This document shows positions 45,116-54,323 of a stretch of 64,000 bases of DNA, piece by piece. The notes beneath the pieces are model-generated. The model was given only the letters and a program-made list of their open reading frames with translations, did no database searches and was not told the origin of the DNA. The stretch comes from Sphingomonas colocasiae (GTDB taxonomy: Bacteria; Pseudomonadota; Alphaproteobacteria; Sphingomonadales; Sphingomonadaceae), in contig NZ_JAINVV010000010.1 of assembly GCF_019880585.1 (NCBI RefSeq), positions 62,001 to 126,000 of the forward strand. Reading direction: 5' to 3'. Position numbers and translations under genes: made by a program. Within the stretch, counting starts at the first letter, position 1; each line of letters starts with the position of its first letter.

Positions 45116-46582
45116 GTGGCGGCCATCCAACCCGTGATAGACGCGCCAGCGCCGGATGATCCGGCGGCGGCTTTCGGCAATGGCAATCTGCTTTACGTGA
45201 CACTGGTGAGCCTGGTGTCCGCGATGGGCGGGTTCCTGTTCGGCTATGAAACCGTCGTCATCGCCGGTGCGCTGGGGCTGGTGAAGGCGCAATTCGCCTT
45301 CGGCGCGGTGATGGAGGGATGGTTCGTCACGTCCGGCCTGTTCGGTTGCGCCGCGGGCGTGCTGATCGCGGGGCGGCTGTGCGATATCCTGGGGCGCAAG
45401 CCGGTGATGCTGATCTCGGGCCTGCTGCTCGGCCTGTGCGCGGTGGTCTGCGCGCTGGCGGGCAGCGCGGACTGGGTGATCATCGGCCGGATCATCGGCG
45501 GCCTCGGCGTCGGCGTCGCCTCGATCGTCTCGCCGCTCTATATCTCGGAGGTCGCGCCGCCCGCGATGCGCGGACGATTGGTGTCGTTGTTCCAGCTCAC
45601 CATCTGCATCGGCATCGTCACCGCGATGGTGACGAACGCGGTGTTGCTCGACTTCGCGCTCGCGAGCGATGCCGCTGCGGGCACAGGGTTCTGGCATTGG
45701 CTGCTCGTCGCCGAAGCGTGGCGCGGGATGTTCCTGACGCAGCTTGTGCCTTCGATGCTGTTCTTCGGTCTCGCCCTGCTGGTGCCGGAAAGCCCGCGCT
45801 GGCTCGCACTCACCGGAAAGTCCGCGCGCGCAAGGGCAGTGCTGACCCGGCTGCGCGGCAGCGAGACGGCGGCGGACGCCGAGGCCGCGCAGATCGACCA
45901 GGCGATTCGCGCCGAACAGGTGGGGGCGGGCCAATGGTGGCGTGGCGTGCTGCGCCGGCCGCTGCTCCTGGGCGTGTTCCTGGCGGTTTTCTCGGAACTC
46001 AGCGGCATCACCGTGGTGATGTATTACGGGCCGACGATCCTGGAGCGCGCGGGCATCTCGGCTGGTTCCTCGCTCGGCGGCCATGCGGTTATCGGCGTCG
46101 TCCTTGCCAGCTTCACGGTGCTCTCCCTGTTCGTCGTCGACCGTTTCGGACGGCGGCCGGTGTTGCTCGTCGGCTGCGCCGGGGCCGGCTTGGCGCTCGC
46201 GGCGACCGGCATCTGCTTTTCGATGGGTGTGAATGACGGGGCGATCATCATCGCCTTGCTCTGCGCCTTCGTCGCCTTCTTCGCTTTCTCGCTTGGGCCG
46301 ATCAAGTGGATCGTCATTTCCGAGATCTTCCCGACCAGCATCCGCGCGCGGGCGATGGGTGTCGCGACGGTGGCGGTGTGGATCACCGACATCGCGATCA
46401 ACCAGGCCTTCCCGGTGGTGCGCGACAGCTTCGGCGTCTCGGCGATGTTCCTCGGCTGCGCGGTGTTCCTCGCGATCCAGTTCGTCGTGGTGCTCGCGAA
46501 GCTGCCCGAAACCCGCGGCCTGCCGCTCGAGGATATTCTGACCCTGTGGAACGGCGGCAAGGCCGGAAGGAGCGAAGCGTGA
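45116..46582 (+). CDS. MFS sugar porter
   Basis: A 488-residue major-facilitator permease of the sugar porter family (XylE/GalP-like) with 12 membrane helices. Family marks are GGFLFGYETVVIAGAL, the loop motif GRLCDILGRKP, PESPRWLALTGK after helix 6, and PETRGLPLED at the end. It would bring the free sugar into the cytoplasm by proton symport. The start is a GTG at 45116 behind GAGGAGAAG rather than the GTG within the receptor gene. It is 19 bases after the receptor and overlaps the next gene. Confidence 0.93.
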   Translation: MAAIQPVIDAPAPDDPAAAFGNGNLLYVTLVSLVSAMGGFLFGYETVVIAGALGLVKAQFAFGAVMEGWFVTSGLFGCAAGVLIAGRLCDILGRKPVMLISGLLLGLCAVVCALAGSADWVIIGRIIGGLGVGVASIVSPLYISEVAPPAMRGRLVSLFQLTICIGIVTAMVTNAVLLDFALASDAAAGTGFWHWLLVAEAWRGMFLTQLVPSMLFFGLALLVPESPRWLALTGKSARARAVLTRLRGSETAADAEAAQIDQAIRAEQVGAGQWWRGVLRRPLLLGVFLAVFSELSGITVVMYYGPTILERAGISAGSSLGGHAVIGVVLASFTVLSLFVVDRFGRRPVLLVGCAGAGLALAATGICFSMGVNDGAIIIALLCAFVAFFAFSLGPIKWIVISEIFPTSIRARAMGVATVAVWITDIAINQAFPVVRDSFGVSAMFLGCAVFLAIQFVVVLAKLPETRGLPLEDILTLWNGGKAGRSEA

Positions 46583-47364
46583 GCATGGATTTCACCGGAA
46601 AGACCGTCATCGTCACCGGCGGCGCCGGGGGGCTCGGCAAGGCCTTCTCGCTCGAATTCGCGCGGCTGGGCGCGCAGGTCGTGGTCAATGATCTCGATCC
46701 CGATGCGGGGCAGGCGCTGATCGCGGAAGCGGCGGGCCTCGACGGCGCGATCCATTTCGTGCCCGGCAGCATGGGAGAGGCCGAGACATGCGACCGGCTC
46801 GCCGCCAGGGCGGCGGAACTGGGCGGTGTCGACGTGCTTTGCAACAATGTCGGCATCCAGCCAGCGTCGAGCTACGTCCCCGCGCATGAACTCGACGATG
46901 CGATCTGGGACGCGATCCTGACGGTCAACGTCAAGTCGTTCTTCTGGATGACCAAGCGCTGCGTCCCCCAGATGCTGGCCAAGGGCGGTGGCGTCATCCT
47001 CAATACCGGCAGCGTGCAGGGCATCCAGTCGCAAAAGGGCGCGGCCGCCTATGCCGCATCGAAGGGGGCTGTGCTCTCGCTGACCCGGCAGCTCGCGCTG
47101 GAATATGCCGAGCGCAATATCCGTGTCCTGTCGATCGCGCCCGGCACCTTCGATACGCCGCTGATGCGCCAGGTCGAGGAAGGGATTGCGGACAAGACGT
47201 ACATCCCCCGGCTGCGCGACGCCTATCCGATGAAGCGCTTCGGCCGGCCCGAGGAACTGGCGCGTGTCGTCGCCTTCCTCGCCAGCGACGGCGCGTCCTT
47301 CATGACCGGCGAATGCGTGACCGTCGATGGCGGGATCATGGCCCAGGGCGGCTGGGCGCAGTGA
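46579..47364 (+). CDS. Short-chain dehydrogenase/reductase, probable sugar 1-dehydrogenase
   Basis: A 261-residue classical SDR: cofactor motif TGGAGGLG (about 13-20), NNVG, catalytic Ser in NTGSVQG, Tyr-x3-Lys in YAASK, and the C-terminal GECVTVDGG. The Asp at the end of the second strand (VVVNDLD) favours NAD. Within a lactonase, dehydratase and diketo-acid hydrolase locus, the simplest role is oxidation of the aldose to its lactone, as L-fucose dehydrogenases of this family do. That step is inferred from context. It starts with GTG overlapping the stop of the MFS gene. Confidence 0.88.
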   Translation: MSMDFTGKTVIVTGGAGGLGKAFSLEFARLGAQVVVNDLDPDAGQALIAEAAGLDGAIHFVPGSMGEAETCDRLAARAAELGGVDVLCNNVGIQPASSYVPAHELDDAIWDAILTVNVKSFFWMTKRCVPQMLAKGGGVILNTGSVQGIQSQKGAAAYAASKGAVLSLTRQLALEYAERNIRVLSIAPGTFDTPLMRQVEEGIADKTYIPRLRDAYPMKRFGRPEELARVVAFLASDGASFMTGECVTVDGGIMAQGGWAQ

Positions 47365-47389
47365 CACAGATTTTCAGGAGGGATTGGGC

Positions 47390-48982
47390 ATGAAACTGAC
47401 ACGGAAGGATTTTCTGCGCGGCGGTGTCGCGGTCGCGGCTGCCTCCAGCCTGCCGGTGTTGGCGGCGGGCACGCGCGGATCGGCTTCCGCTGCACCCGTG
47501 GGTGGGTCCGCGGCGCCATCGCCGCTGACGGGCATCGACACGCTCAACCCGATCATCCGTCTCTATCCTGAAAAATCGGTGTTTCGCGGCGGCGATATCC
47601 GCTTTGGGGTTGGTGAACTGGAGATGATGCTCCCGTTCCTCGGTACGGGGGAGATCGTCTGGAACTTCAACGTGACCGAGCCGGGCCGCTATCGCATCGG
47701 CCTGTGCTATTCGACGGTGAACGCGGGTCAGCCCGTGACCATCACGGTGAATGGCCGCCAGGATCTGCGGTTCGCGGCCCCGGTCACCAAGGGCTATTTC
47801 ATCCCGCACCCTGAAGGGCCGGTGGAGGATCCGGGCGATCCCGATACCGACGGCTTCTGGCGCATGCGCGAATATTATCTGTTCGAGCGCAAGCCGGTGG
47901 AAGGCGAAGTCGATCTGGTGCGCGGCGTCAATGTCGTGAAGCTCCAGGTGACCGCGCCCAAGGGCAAGGAGGCCTTTCGTCTGCGTTCGGTGGAGCTGAC
48001 GCCGGTGGCGAAGCTCGCCGAGGTCGAGGCCGCCACGCGGCGCCAGCGCGCCAATCGCGCCAACACCGACTGGTTCGCCGATGCCGGCTACGGCATGTGG
48101 TTCCACTTCCTCGATCTGACCACGCCGCGCAGCGGTCCGCGCAAGTCCTATGAGGAGGCCGTCAACGCGCTCGACGTGAAGAAGATCGCGAAGATGGTCG
48201 ATGATTGCGGCGCGCGCTACCTGATCTGGACCGTCAATCACGGCAACCCGACCTGCCCCGCGCCGATCAAGTCGTGGGAGCGGCTGCACCCCGGCATGAC
48301 CACCAGGCGGGATCTGATCATGGAACTGGCCGACGAGCTGGCGAAGTACCGGATCGAGCTGATGCTGTATCAGAACTGTCCCGGTACGGGCCGGCTGATC
48401 CAGCAGCACCAGCGCGCGATCGACACGCCGACCTTCAGCGAAGCGGAATATGCCGCGCAGTTGATCGAGGTCTTCAACGAGTTCGGCGCGCGCTATGGCG
48501 CCAAGGTGAAGGGCTGGTGGCTCGATTCCTGGTTCCAGACCATGGAAAGCTATCCCAACCTGCCCAATGAGGCGATCGATCGCGCCATCAAGAGCGGCAA
48601 CAGGGACTGCATGTCCTCGTTCAACGGCTGGGCTTTTCCGAACGAGGTCGAGTGCCAGGACTATTGGTGTGGAGAAATCACCGATCTGCCCGCCAAGCCG
48701 TTCGGCGCGCGGTACCTGAAGGATGGCCCCGCCGCCGGGCTGCAGGCGCATTCGGCGATCAAGCTCGACGCGCCCTGGTTCCATGTCACCGAGAATATGG
48801 AGATGGAGCCGCCGCTCTACTCGGCGCAGCAACTGGCCGAGTATATCCGGCTCTGCCAGCGCGATCGCGCGCCGGTGACGCTGGGTGTCGGCATTTATCA
48901 GGACGGCACGATCGGCCCGAAATCCTATACGGTGCTCAAGGAACTGCGCGGGCTGATCCGCAAGGGCGGAAAGCGCGCCTGA
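47390..48982 (+). CDS. Exported GH29-like protein, paralogue 1
   Basis: A 530-residue protein with a Tat-like signal (TRKDFLRGG, an Arg-Lys variant, then a hydrophobic stretch to about residue 36). Residues 50-205 look like a beta-sandwich accessory domain (IIRLYP, GDIRFGVGELEMM, EPGRYRIGLCYSTV). Residues 225-525 resemble the GH29 alpha-L-fucosidase barrel: TDWFADAGYGMWFHF, ARYLIWTVNHGN, TTRRDLIMELADEL, and WWLDSW with Asp379 at the place of the GH29 nucleophile. The usual fucose-binding KHHDGF reads TVNHGN (281-286), so classical fucosidase activity is doubtful. A close paralogue lies at 59491. Confidence 0.75.
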   Translation: MKLTRKDFLRGGVAVAAASSLPVLAAGTRGSASAAPVGGSAAPSPLTGIDTLNPIIRLYPEKSVFRGGDIRFGVGELEMMLPFLGTGEIVWNFNVTEPGRYRIGLCYSTVNAGQPVTITVNGRQDLRFAAPVTKGYFIPHPEGPVEDPGDPDTDGFWRMREYYLFERKPVEGEVDLVRGVNVVKLQVTAPKGKEAFRLRSVELTPVAKLAEVEAATRRQRANRANTDWFADAGYGMWFHFLDLTTPRSGPRKSYEEAVNALDVKKIAKMVDDCGARYLIWTVNHGNPTCPAPIKSWERLHPGMTTRRDLIMELADELAKYRIELMLYQNCPGTGRLIQQHQRAIDTPTFSEAEYAAQLIEVFNEFGARYGAKVKGWWLDSWFQTMESYPNLPNEAIDRAIKSGNRDCMSSFNGWAFPNEVECQDYWCGEITDLPAKPFGARYLKDGPAAGLQAHSAIKLDAPWFHVTENMEMEPPLYSAQQLAEYIRLCQRDRAPVTLGVGIYQDGTIGPKSYTVLKELRGLIRKGGKRA

Positions 48983-49281
48983 TGCATGAGCCGGCGGCGA
49001 TCGTGCTTTCCCCGGCGGATAATGTGGCGGTCACCCGTCGCAATGTCCGCGCCGGGGAGGTGCTGACGATGGAAGGCGACGAGGCCGTCGCGTGCTCGGA
49101 CGTGCCGCTGGGGCACAAGATCGCGCGCCGTTTCATCCCGTCGGGCGCCGAGGTGGTGAAGTACGGCATGGCGATCGGGTCCGCGACGGCGAATGTCCAG
49201 CCCGGCGAGTGGGTCCACCTCCACAATCTGAAGAGCAATTATATTTCCACCCATACCCGGGACGCGAGGGCACGTTCATGA
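48982..49281 (+). CDS. UxaA-family small subunit (SAF domain)
   Basis: A 99-residue protein equal to the N-terminal SAF domain of altronate/galactarate dehydratases: VRAGEVLTMEG, PLGHKIARRFIPSGAEVVKYG (shortened) and IGSATANVQPGEWVHLHNLKS. It is a separate gene here, overlapping both the preceding glycosidase gene (by one base) and the following large subunit gene (ATGA). Split small and large subunits also occur in sulfolactate lyase SuyAB. In this locus it most likely supports dehydration of a sugar acid. Confidence 0.9.
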   Translation: MHEPAAIVLSPADNVAVTRRNVRAGEVLTMEGDEAVACSDVPLGHKIARRFIPSGAEVVKYGMAIGSATANVQPGEWVHLHNLKSNYISTHTRDARARS

Positions 49282-50486
49282 TCATCGGCGACGGCTATCT
49301 TCGAGCCGACGGCCGCAAGGGCATCCGCAACGTCGTCGCGGTCGTCTATCTCGTCGAATGCGCGCATCATGTCGCGCGCCGCGTCGTGGATCGGGCGGAT
49401 GATCCGGATGTGCATCTGCTGGGTTTTCCGGGCTGCTATCCCAATGATTATGCGCTGCGCATGATGAAGGCGCTGGCGACCCATCCCAATGTGGGCGGAG
49501 CGGTGCTGGTTTCCCTGGGCTGCGAGGGGTTCGACCGCGAGGGCTTGTCCGCCAGCATCGTCGCCAGTGGGCGCCCGGTCGAGACGGTGGTGATTCAGGA
49601 GGCGGGCGGCACCCGCTCTGGAATCGACTCCGCGCTGCAGGCGGTGCGGCGCGTGCAGGCGGAAATGCGGGTGCTCGAGATGCGTGTGCCGATGCACATG
49701 TCGGAACTGTCGATCGGCACAATCTGCGGCGGATCGGACGGGACAAGCGGGATCGCGGCCAATCCGGCGGTGGGACGTGCCTTCGATCGACTGATCGATG
49801 CGGGCGCTACCTGCATCTTCGAGGAGACGGGGGAGATGATCGGGTGCGAGGGGGCGATGGGCATTCGCGCCGCCAATGCGCAGGTTGCCGAGGCGATCCG
49901 GATCTCGATCGAGAATGCCGAAAACTACTATCGCGCGATGGGCTATGGCAGTTTCTCGCCCGGCAATGCCGAGGGCGGGCTCTCGACCCTGGAGGAGAAG
50001 TCGGCGGGCGCCTATGTGAAGTCGGGCAGCCGGCCGATCGACGGCGTGATCCGTCCGACGCAGCAGCCCGACCTGCCCGGCCTCTATCTGCTCGATGTCG
50101 TCCCGGCCGAACCGCCGCGCTTCGGCTTTCCGAATATTTCGGACAATGCCGAGATCGTCGAGCTGATGTCGTGTGGGGCCCATCTGACGCTGTTCACCAC
50201 CGGGCGCGGCTCGGTGGTCGGCTCGGCGATCGCCCCCGTGATCAAGATCACCGGCAATCCCGAGACCTACGCGAAAATGCGGGACGACATGGACGTCGAT
50301 GCCGGACGCATCATGCTGGGCGAAGCGACCCTCGACGATCTCGGCACCGAATTGTTCGATCTGGTGCTCGCGGTCGCGCGTGGCGGGCAAACCAAGTCGG
50401 AGGCGTTGGGCCACCGAGAATTCATCCTGGGCTACAAGTCGATCGAAGCGGTCGGCCCGGCCTGTCATCCAAGGGGAAATCGATGA
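49278..50486 (+). CDS. UxaA-family large subunit, probable sugar-acid dehydratase
   Basis: A 402-residue protein corresponding to the catalytic part of D-altronate/galactarate dehydratase. It starts MIIGDGYLRADGRKGIRN, with LGFPGCYPNDYA, SLGCEGFDR, GTICGGSDGTSGIAANPA, CIFEETGEMIGCE and TTGRGSVVGSAIAPVIKI. Conserved Cys residues in these blocks probably bind an Fe or Fe-S centre. It would dehydrate an aldonic or uronic-type acid to a 2-keto-3-deoxy acid. With the enolase-type protein at 58147 the locus has two candidate dehydratases. Confidence 0.9.
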   Translation: MIIGDGYLRADGRKGIRNVVAVVYLVECAHHVARRVVDRADDPDVHLLGFPGCYPNDYALRMMKALATHPNVGGAVLVSLGCEGFDREGLSASIVASGRPVETVVIQEAGGTRSGIDSALQAVRRVQAEMRVLEMRVPMHMSELSIGTICGGSDGTSGIAANPAVGRAFDRLIDAGATCIFEETGEMIGCEGAMGIRAANAQVAEAIRISIENAENYYRAMGYGSFSPGNAEGGLSTLEEKSAGAYVKSGSRPIDGVIRPTQQPDLPGLYLLDVVPAEPPRFGFPNISDNAEIVELMSCGAHLTLFTTGRGSVVGSAIAPVIKITGNPETYAKMRDDMDVDAGRIMLGEATLDDLGTELFDLVLAVARGGQTKSEALGHREFILGYKSIEAVGPACHPRGNR

Positions 50487-51211
50487 CCCGGCTAGCGGGC
50501 AAGACCGCGCTTGTCACCGGCGCGGGGCAGGGGATCGGCCGCCACGCGGCGCGGCTTTTCGCGAGCGAGGGGGCCACGGTGCTGGCCAGCGACCGCAATG
50601 CGGACGCGCTGGACGGACTGGACGATTGCCTGCCCGTGGTCCTCGACGTGACCGACGCCGCGGCGATCGACGCGTTGCGGGACCGCATCGATGGGGTCGA
50701 TATCCTGTTCAACTGCGCGGGGGTGGTCGTCGGCGGAACCGTACTTGATTGCTCCGATCGGGATTGGTCGCTTTCGCTCGACGTCAATGTGACCGCGATG
50801 TTCCGCCTGATCCGCGCCTTCCTGCCTGCGATGCTGGAGCGCGGTGGCGGATCGATCATCAACATGGCCTCGGTCGTCGGCGCGCCCAAGGGGGCACCCA
50901 ATCGCTGCGCCTACGGCATGTCCAAGGCGGCGGTGGTCGGGCTGACCAAGTCGGTCGCGGCCGACTATGTGACGCGGGGAATCCGGTGCAACGCGATCTG
51001 CCCCGGCACGATCGAGACACCTTCGCTGCACGACAGGCTGCGCGAGACCGGCGATTTCGACGCCGCGCTGGCGGCGTTCAAGGCTCGCCAGCCAATGGGG
51101 CGGCTCGGGCAGGCGGGGGAGATCGCCGCGCTCGCGCTCTACCTCGCCTCGGACGAATCCGCGTTCATGACCGGGCAGAGCATCCTGGTCGATGGTGGCT
51201 GGTCGATCTGA
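50483..51211 (+). CDS. SDR, probable 2-keto-3-deoxy-L-fuconate-type 4-dehydrogenase
   Basis: A 242-residue NAD-dependent SDR very like the BDH2/DHRS6 and 2-keto-3-deoxyfuconate dehydrogenase branch: TRLAGKTALVTGAGQGIGRH at the start, ILFNCAGVVVGGTVLDCSDRDW, NRCAYGMSKAAVVGLTKSVA with the Tyr-x3-Lys, RCNAICPGTIETPSL, and ILVDGGWSI at the end. It should oxidise C4 of a 2-keto-3-deoxy sugar acid to the 2,4-diketo form, the substrate of the FAH-type hydrolase encoded at 54324. It overlaps the UxaA large subunit gene by ATGA. Confidence 0.88.
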   Translation: MTRLAGKTALVTGAGQGIGRHAARLFASEGATVLASDRNADALDGLDDCLPVVLDVTDAAAIDALRDRIDGVDILFNCAGVVVGGTVLDCSDRDWSLSLDVNVTAMFRLIRAFLPAMLERGGGSIINMASVVGAPKGAPNRCAYGMSKAAVVGLTKSVAADYVTRGIRCNAICPGTIETPSLHDRLRETGDFDAALAAFKARQPMGRLGQAGEIAALALYLASDESAFMTGQSILVDGGWSI

Positions 51212-51241
51212 TCCGATCACGAGAAGAGAGGGGACCTGACG

Positions 51242-52492
51242 ATGACGAAAATAGTTCAAGCCGGCCTCGGCTCGCTTCTGGGGGCGTTGCTGGTCGTGGG
51301 CATGGCACCCGCGATGGCGCAGGCACAGACGCGCGACCTCAACGTAAAGGTCGATTGCGGCGCGAAGGGTGACGGCGCCGCGGACGATACTGACAAGATC
51401 CAGGCCTGCATCAACCGCGCGGCGGGAAGCGGTCAGGCGGTGTATCTGCCCACCGGTGCCTACCGGATCACCGGCCAGCTCCGGATCGCCAACAACAACA
51501 CCACCCTCTACGGCACCAGCAGCGCCACCACCACGATCGTCCAGACCAACGGCAGCGCGCACATCCTCCACATCTCGAACGACGGCAATCCGATCGACAA
51601 GATCCAGATCCGCGACATGGAGATGATCTATTCGACGCCCAACCCCACCGGCTTCGGCATCCTGTGCGACAATTGCTGGCGCACCTATTTCCAGCAGCTC
51701 AACATCGGTCGCGCCGCCACCGACGCGTTCATGAGCACCGGCATCTGGGTGAATGACGGCAATCAGGTGTTCGTGCAGGACAGCGTGATCACCTATGCCA
51801 GCAAGCAAAGCCTCTACTTCACCGAGGTCGGGGATGTGTTCCTGTCGGACGTCGAGATCAATCAGTATGACGACAGCACCAGCTCGGCGGGCGCCGTCTT
51901 CGATACCGGGGTTGGCGGCATCTATGCGATCAACGTGAACGTCACCGGCGGGCACACCGGCTTCCTGTTTCAGAACACGCAGAAGAAGGTGCCGCCGAAT
52001 TTCGGATTCTTCACCAATTGCCTGGCCGACACGTTGAACGGGGTCGGCTGGAACTTCCAGTCGGCCCAGTCCATGCGGCTGACCAACAGTTGGTCGGCGA
52101 CCGCCGCCGTATACGGTATTCAGGTGAAGGATGCCGATGGCCTCAGCATCACGGATTCGCGCATCTACAATAATGGCGCGGACGGAATTCTGGTCGAGAA
52201 GGGCGCGAAGAACCTGACGATCAAGGATTCGACGATCACCGGCAATTCACGCGGCGCGCCAAGGCGCTATTACGGCGTCAACGTCGCGGCGGGCGTTAGC
52301 GATTTCCAGATCATGGGCAACATGATCGGGCAGGCGGACGGCTTCGGCAACCATCAGGCCTACGGCATCCATATCGCGCCGGGCGCGACCGACAATTACA
52401 TGATCGTCGGCAACGAGATGCGCCGCAATCTGGCCGGTGGGCTTGAGAATGGCGCGACCGGCGTCAACAAGGTCGTCGCGAACAACCTCTGA
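51242..52492 (+). CDS. Exported right-handed beta-helix protein (pectate-lyase-3 fold)
   Basis: A 416-residue protein with a signal peptide (LGSLLGALLVVGMAPAMAQA) and the opening DCGAKGDGAADDTDKIQACI, the classic start of pectate-lyase-3 type beta-helices. Regular coils of about 22-26 residues follow (DKIQIRDMEMIYS, NQVFVQDSVITYA, DVFLSDVEINQYD, DGLSITDSRIYNN, KNLTIKDSTITGN). It may be a polysaccharide lyase, glycosidase or epimerase acting outside the cytoplasm. No catalytic residues can be assigned with confidence. It lies inside the sugar operon, between the SDR and lactonase genes, so its substrate is probably the same glycan. Confidence 0.85.
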   Translation: MTKIVQAGLGSLLGALLVVGMAPAMAQAQTRDLNVKVDCGAKGDGAADDTDKIQACINRAAGSGQAVYLPTGAYRITGQLRIANNNTTLYGTSSATTTIVQTNGSAHILHISNDGNPIDKIQIRDMEMIYSTPNPTGFGILCDNCWRTYFQQLNIGRAATDAFMSTGIWVNDGNQVFVQDSVITYASKQSLYFTEVGDVFLSDVEINQYDDSTSSAGAVFDTGVGGIYAINVNVTGGHTGFLFQNTQKKVPPNFGFFTNCLADTLNGVGWNFQSAQSMRLTNSWSATAAVYGIQVKDADGLSITDSRIYNNGADGILVEKGAKNLTIKDSTITGNSRGAPRRYYGVNVAAGVSDFQIMGNMIGQADGFGNHQAYGIHIAPGATDNYMIVGNEMRRNLAGGLENGATGVNKVVANNL

Positions 52493-52505
52493 GGGAAGCC
52501 CGGGC

Positions 52506-53342
52506 ATGCACGTCGTCGATACCCATGCGCATTTCTGGGATGTCGATCGGCTGCACTATCCGTGGATCGAGCCCGGATCACCGTTCGACCGGAGCTTTCA
52601 CCTGGCGGACTACCAGCGGGCATCCGCCGGGGTTCCGGTCAAACGGATGGTCTTCGTCGAATGCGATGCGCACGCCCGATGTTCCCTGGACGAAGCGCGA
52701 TGGGTGGCGGGCCTCGCGGAGACCGATCCGCGCATCCAGGGCATCGTCGCGCGCTGCTCGCTGCTCGACGATGCCGCCGGCGAGACGCTCGACGCACTCG
52801 TCGCGATGCCGCTGGTGCGCGGCGTACGGGACAATATCCAGAACAACCCGCCCGGCTTCGCCCTGAGGGACCGCTTCGTCGCCGGCGTACGTGCGGTGCA
52901 CCGACATGGCCTGCATTTCGAGCTGTGCCTCAAGCACAGCCAGTTCGACGAGACGATCGAACTGGTCCGGCGGTGCCCGGATGGCGCGTTCGTCCTCGAT
53001 CATTGCGCCAAGCCGGGCATCGCCGATGCCATGCGCGAGCCCTGGGCCACGCGGATGCGTGACATGGCGGCGTTGCCCAACGTGGTCTGCAAGATCTCCG
53101 GCCTGATCACGGAAGCCGACTGGACGGGCTGGGTGCCCGACGAGATCCTGTGGTACGCCCGCACCGCCGCCGAGGCGTTCGGGCATGATCGGATCATGTT
53201 CGGCAGCGACTGGCCGGTCAGCGAAGTGGCGGGGGGCTATATGGCATGGTTCAGGCTCGCCGATGCGCTCACCGCCAACTGGAGCGCGATGGACAGGGAC
53301 AAATTCTTTCGCCGTAACGCCGAGCGCGTCTACCGGCTTTGA
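52506..53342 (+). CDS. L-fuconolactonase-like amidohydrolase (COG3618 type)
   Basis: A 278-residue TIM-barrel hydrolase of the amidohydrolase superfamily. It starts VVDTHAHFWDVDRLHYPWI, with the HxH metal pair, continues with VFVECDA, GVRDNIQNNPPGF, FVLDHCAKPGI with a third His, and ends RIMFGSDWPVSEVAGGY with the metal Asp. This is the pattern of L-fuconolactonase and rhamnonolactonase. It would open the sugar lactone to the acid, the second step of the predicted pathway. It follows the beta-helix gene by 13 bases and ends the forward operon. Confidence 0.9.
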   Translation: MHVVDTHAHFWDVDRLHYPWIEPGSPFDRSFHLADYQRASAGVPVKRMVFVECDAHARCSLDEARWVAGLAETDPRIQGIVARCSLLDDAAGETLDALVAMPLVRGVRDNIQNNPPGFALRDRFVAGVRAVHRHGLHFELCLKHSQFDETIELVRRCPDGAFVLDHCAKPGIADAMREPWATRMRDMAALPNVVCKISGLITEADWTGWVPDEILWYARTAAEAFGHDRIMFGSDWPVSEVAGGYMAWFRLADALTANWSAMDRDKFFRRNAERVYRL

Positions 53343-53441
53343 GACGCAATCGCATCAGCCATTGCCCTTTCGCTCGCATGATGCCTAAGTCGTCCGGCGT
53401 CAGATTTGCATATCCGGTGCCGCGAGAGAGAGAAGCAGAGA

Positions 53442-54206
53442 ATGCCCAACGGTAAGACGAAGGAGAAGGGGACCGCGTATCACGCGCCCGCGCTGGAAAA
53501 GGGCCTCGATATTCTGGAACTGCTGTCGAGCGCGCCGCGCCCGATGGGTTTGTCGGAGATTTCGCAAGCGGTCGGACGTTCGAAGAGCGAGATCTTTCGC
53601 ATGCTGCATGTTCTCGAGCGGCGACGCTATCTGGAGCGGGCGCCCGGCACCGATCATTATCTGCTGACCAACCACCTGTTCCTGCTCGGAATGGAGCGGC
53701 CGCCGCTCAAGGGGCTGCTCGAAATCGCGATGCCGATGATGCACGAACTGGCGGATTCGACGCAGCAATCCTGCCATCTGGTCGTACCGTCCGAAGATTC
53801 GATGGTGGTCATCGCCCGCATCGATCCGCCCGCGGATCTCGGGCTTGTCGTTCGTATCGGGCACCGTCGTCCAATTCTCGCCGCCACCTCGGGCCTTGTG
53901 CTGACCGCGTTCCAGTTGCCGGTGGTGCAGGCGCGCTGGTTCGAAGACTACGGCGCCGACATGTCCGCCAAGGCGCGCCGGGATCTCGAAGTCAAGCTGG
54001 AGGACATCAGGTCGGCGGGCTTCGCGGCGATCGACAGCTCGGTCGTGCCGGGCATCACCGACGTGTCCGCGCCCGTCATGCAGAACGGCGTCGCGGTGGC
54101 GGCGCTGACCATTCCCTATATGAAGCGCGCCGGCGTTCCGGTTTCACCGGCGGAAGCGGCGAAAATGATCCGCAGCACGGCGGATGCGATCTCGAGCCGG
54201 TTGTGA
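53442..54206 (+). CDS. IclR-family transcriptional regulator
   Basis: A 254-residue regulator with an N-terminal winged helix (ALEKGLDILELLSSAPRPMG, SEISQAVGRSKSEIFRMLHV, about 17-75) and a C-terminal ligand domain (GLLEIAMPMMHELADSTQQS to AALTIPYMKR). Such proteins respond to aromatic or sugar-acid intermediates. It is the only regulator in the sugar locus and is the best candidate to bind the 36-bp blocks at 42293 and 59335. It is 99 bases after the lactonase gene and may have its own promoter. A strong terminator follows. Confidence 0.92.
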   Translation: MPNGKTKEKGTAYHAPALEKGLDILELLSSAPRPMGLSEISQAVGRSKSEIFRMLHVLERRRYLERAPGTDHYLLTNHLFLLGMERPPLKGLLEIAMPMMHELADSTQQSCHLVVPSEDSMVVIARIDPPADLGLVVRIGHRRPILAATSGLVLTAFQLPVVQARWFEDYGADMSAKARRDLEVKLEDIRSAGFAAIDSSVVPGITDVSAPVMQNGVAVAALTIPYMKRAGVPVSPAEAAKMIRSTADAISSRL

Positions 54207-54232
54207 TCGCATCCGCCGTGCTGCGGGATAGT

Positions 54233-54265
54233 CAGAGCGTTTCCACGATGAGCGGAAACGCTCTG
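54233..54265. terminator. Hairpin terminator between the IclR and FAH genes
   Basis: CAGAGCGTTTCC (54233-54244) and GGAAACGCTCTG (54254-54265) pair perfectly over 12 bases, followed by GTCTTTTG. It ends the forward transcript. Confidence 0.85.
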
Positions 54266-54292
54266 GTCTTTTGCGGCCACATCTTGCGAGCC

Positions 54293-54312
54293 GTCGACCG
54301 TAAACGGTCGAC
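54293..54312. repeat. 20-bp near-perfect palindrome beside the FAH gene stop
   Basis: GTCGACCGT, AA, ACGGTCGAC. It lies 11 bases past the stop of the minus-strand FAH gene, so it may end that transcript, or be a dispersed palindromic unit. Confidence 0.5.
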
Positions 54313-54323
54313 GCGATAATGCT

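Noticed and set aside
42832-45186. A 784-codon open frame antisense to the TonB-dependent receptor
   Set aside because: Arg/Glu/Ala-rich shadow frame without domains; the receptor on the other strand is unambiguous.
48982-50486. Sulfolactate sulfo-lyase SuyAB
   Set aside because: The split gene layout is similar, but no sulfonate transport or sulfite genes are present, and all neighbours are sugar-acid enzymes.
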